A DNA stretch of 64,000 bases from Coprinellus micaceus (lineage: Eukaryota > Basidiomycota > Agaricomycetes > Agaricales > Psathyrellaceae). Below, piece by piece: positions 63,542-64,000 of this stretch. The translations under genes and the position numbers were made by a program. Each line of letters opens with the position of its first letter. Positions within the stretch are counted from its first letter, which is position 1. The stretch lies in the NCBI GenBank assembly GCA_951394405.1, contig OX596345.1, positions 2,108,001-2,172,000 of the forward strand, written 5' to 3'. Below the pieces are notes generated by a model, which had not been told where the DNA came from, did no database searches, and saw nothing but the letters and a program-made list of their open reading frames with translations.

Positions 63542-64000
63542 CAAGGTGGGAATACCCAAAAGTGCTGGCTTTTCTCTTCTCTCCATCCAACCTCACCATC
63601 CCCATGGCATTACCAACATCACTTCATCACAGAAATGCACAGTCTTCACCTCAACAGTCTACCTTGATAACATCTTCAAGGAGTCCTGTGCCAAGCTGTC
63701 AAATGCAAAAGCACTTCCACATGTTCAGCTCCCACTCATTAACAACATCTGCTGCTGGCTGAAGTGGCCATGTATCATCACCTGTCCAGTGGTGGAGAAG
63801 CCCTTTCCATCTCTATCAAGCAGGTTCTGCAGGCCCCACTACTCCAATGCTGCCAGGGACTAATCTCCTTTCTGGTACAGTTATGAGCCTTAATAATGCA
63901 GTCCTTAATGCTGCCTTCTATTGGGTGTTATTGTTCACCAATCTTCCTGGTGTTGACGTGGTCCTTGGTGATGTTGGAGATACCATCTACACTATCCAGG
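63542..64000 (+). pseudogene. Crinkler-like gene, 3' part after Gypsy
   Basis: Removing the Gypsy and one CCATC copy rejoins the frame: the left part ends SQICLDLLLL and continues with KVGIPKSAGFSLLSIQPHHP, STVYLDNIFKESCAKLSNAK and PLINNICCW. A second open stretch from 63883 (MSLNNAVLNAAFYWVLLFTN) runs off the window. Function as for the left part; the C-terminus is outside. Confidence 0.4.

Overview
This window is a transposon graveyard from a filamentous fungus, most likely an agaricomycete basidiomycete. The clues are a protein resembling the basidiomycete-expanded DUF6589 family, a short (62 nt) GT-AG intron inside a Crinkler-like P-loop gene, Tad1-like LINEs with CCHC-rich ORF1s, and a chromodomain Ty3/Gypsy element. 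I cannot name the species. No housekeeping gene, tRNA gene, rRNA gene or CRISPR array was seen. Nearly every reading frame belongs to a mobile element, and the only two host-like genes are broken by element sequence. There is one 200-N assembly gap (22684-22883), so some junctions may be assembly artefacts.

Layout. 1-2388: a hypothetical fragment (+) converging on a truncated DUF6589-like gene (-). 2389-22683: stacked copies of one LINE family (here LINE-A; ORF1 with CCHC knuckles, ORF2 with endonuclease, RT, RNase H and a Cys/His tail), with nested 5'-truncated inserts, a 1.07 kb tRNA-headed SINE and an orphan LTR-like segment. 22884-24755: noncoding element X1. 24756-32583: a second LINE family (LINE-B), a solo Copia LTR and a LINE-A copy carrying two nested LINE-A inserts. 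32640-35407: the 3' half of a Ty1/Copia element (-). 35408-36484: second SINE copy. 36485-50034: more LINE-A and LINE-B, including a full-length LINE-B split by a nearly intact LINE-B insert. 50035-52296: noncoding element X3. 52297-53143: LINE scraps. 53147-64000: a Crinkler-like NTPase pseudogene split by a complete Ty3/Gypsy element (53834-63536, TSD CCATC). That Gypsy carries a 93 bp MITE and a 2.47 kb palindromic element (X2) inside its 3' LTR.

How the parts work together. The LINEs encode the copying machinery. LINE-A, LINE-B and the SINE end in the same short 3' tail before poly(A), which suggests the SINE is copied by the LINE enzyme. LINE-A and LINE-B share the same ORF1-stop/ORF2-start overlap (ATGNNTAG) and the same 5' terminus. 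The Gypsy has a primer-binding site complementary to its own predicted transcript start, as in Tf1-type self-priming elements, and an extra ORF with its own TATA box between pol and the 3' LTR. The X elements and the small MITE share a CAYCTCAGTCAC-type terminus, with 7 bp target duplications where both ends are visible. They look like one non-autonomous DNA transposon group whose transposase is not in this window.

Most elements are decayed by transition mutations, many of them CGA to TGA stops. Copy boundaries were placed by eye by aligning repeats within the window and are accurate to a few bases at duplicated target sites and to about 10 bases elsewhere.
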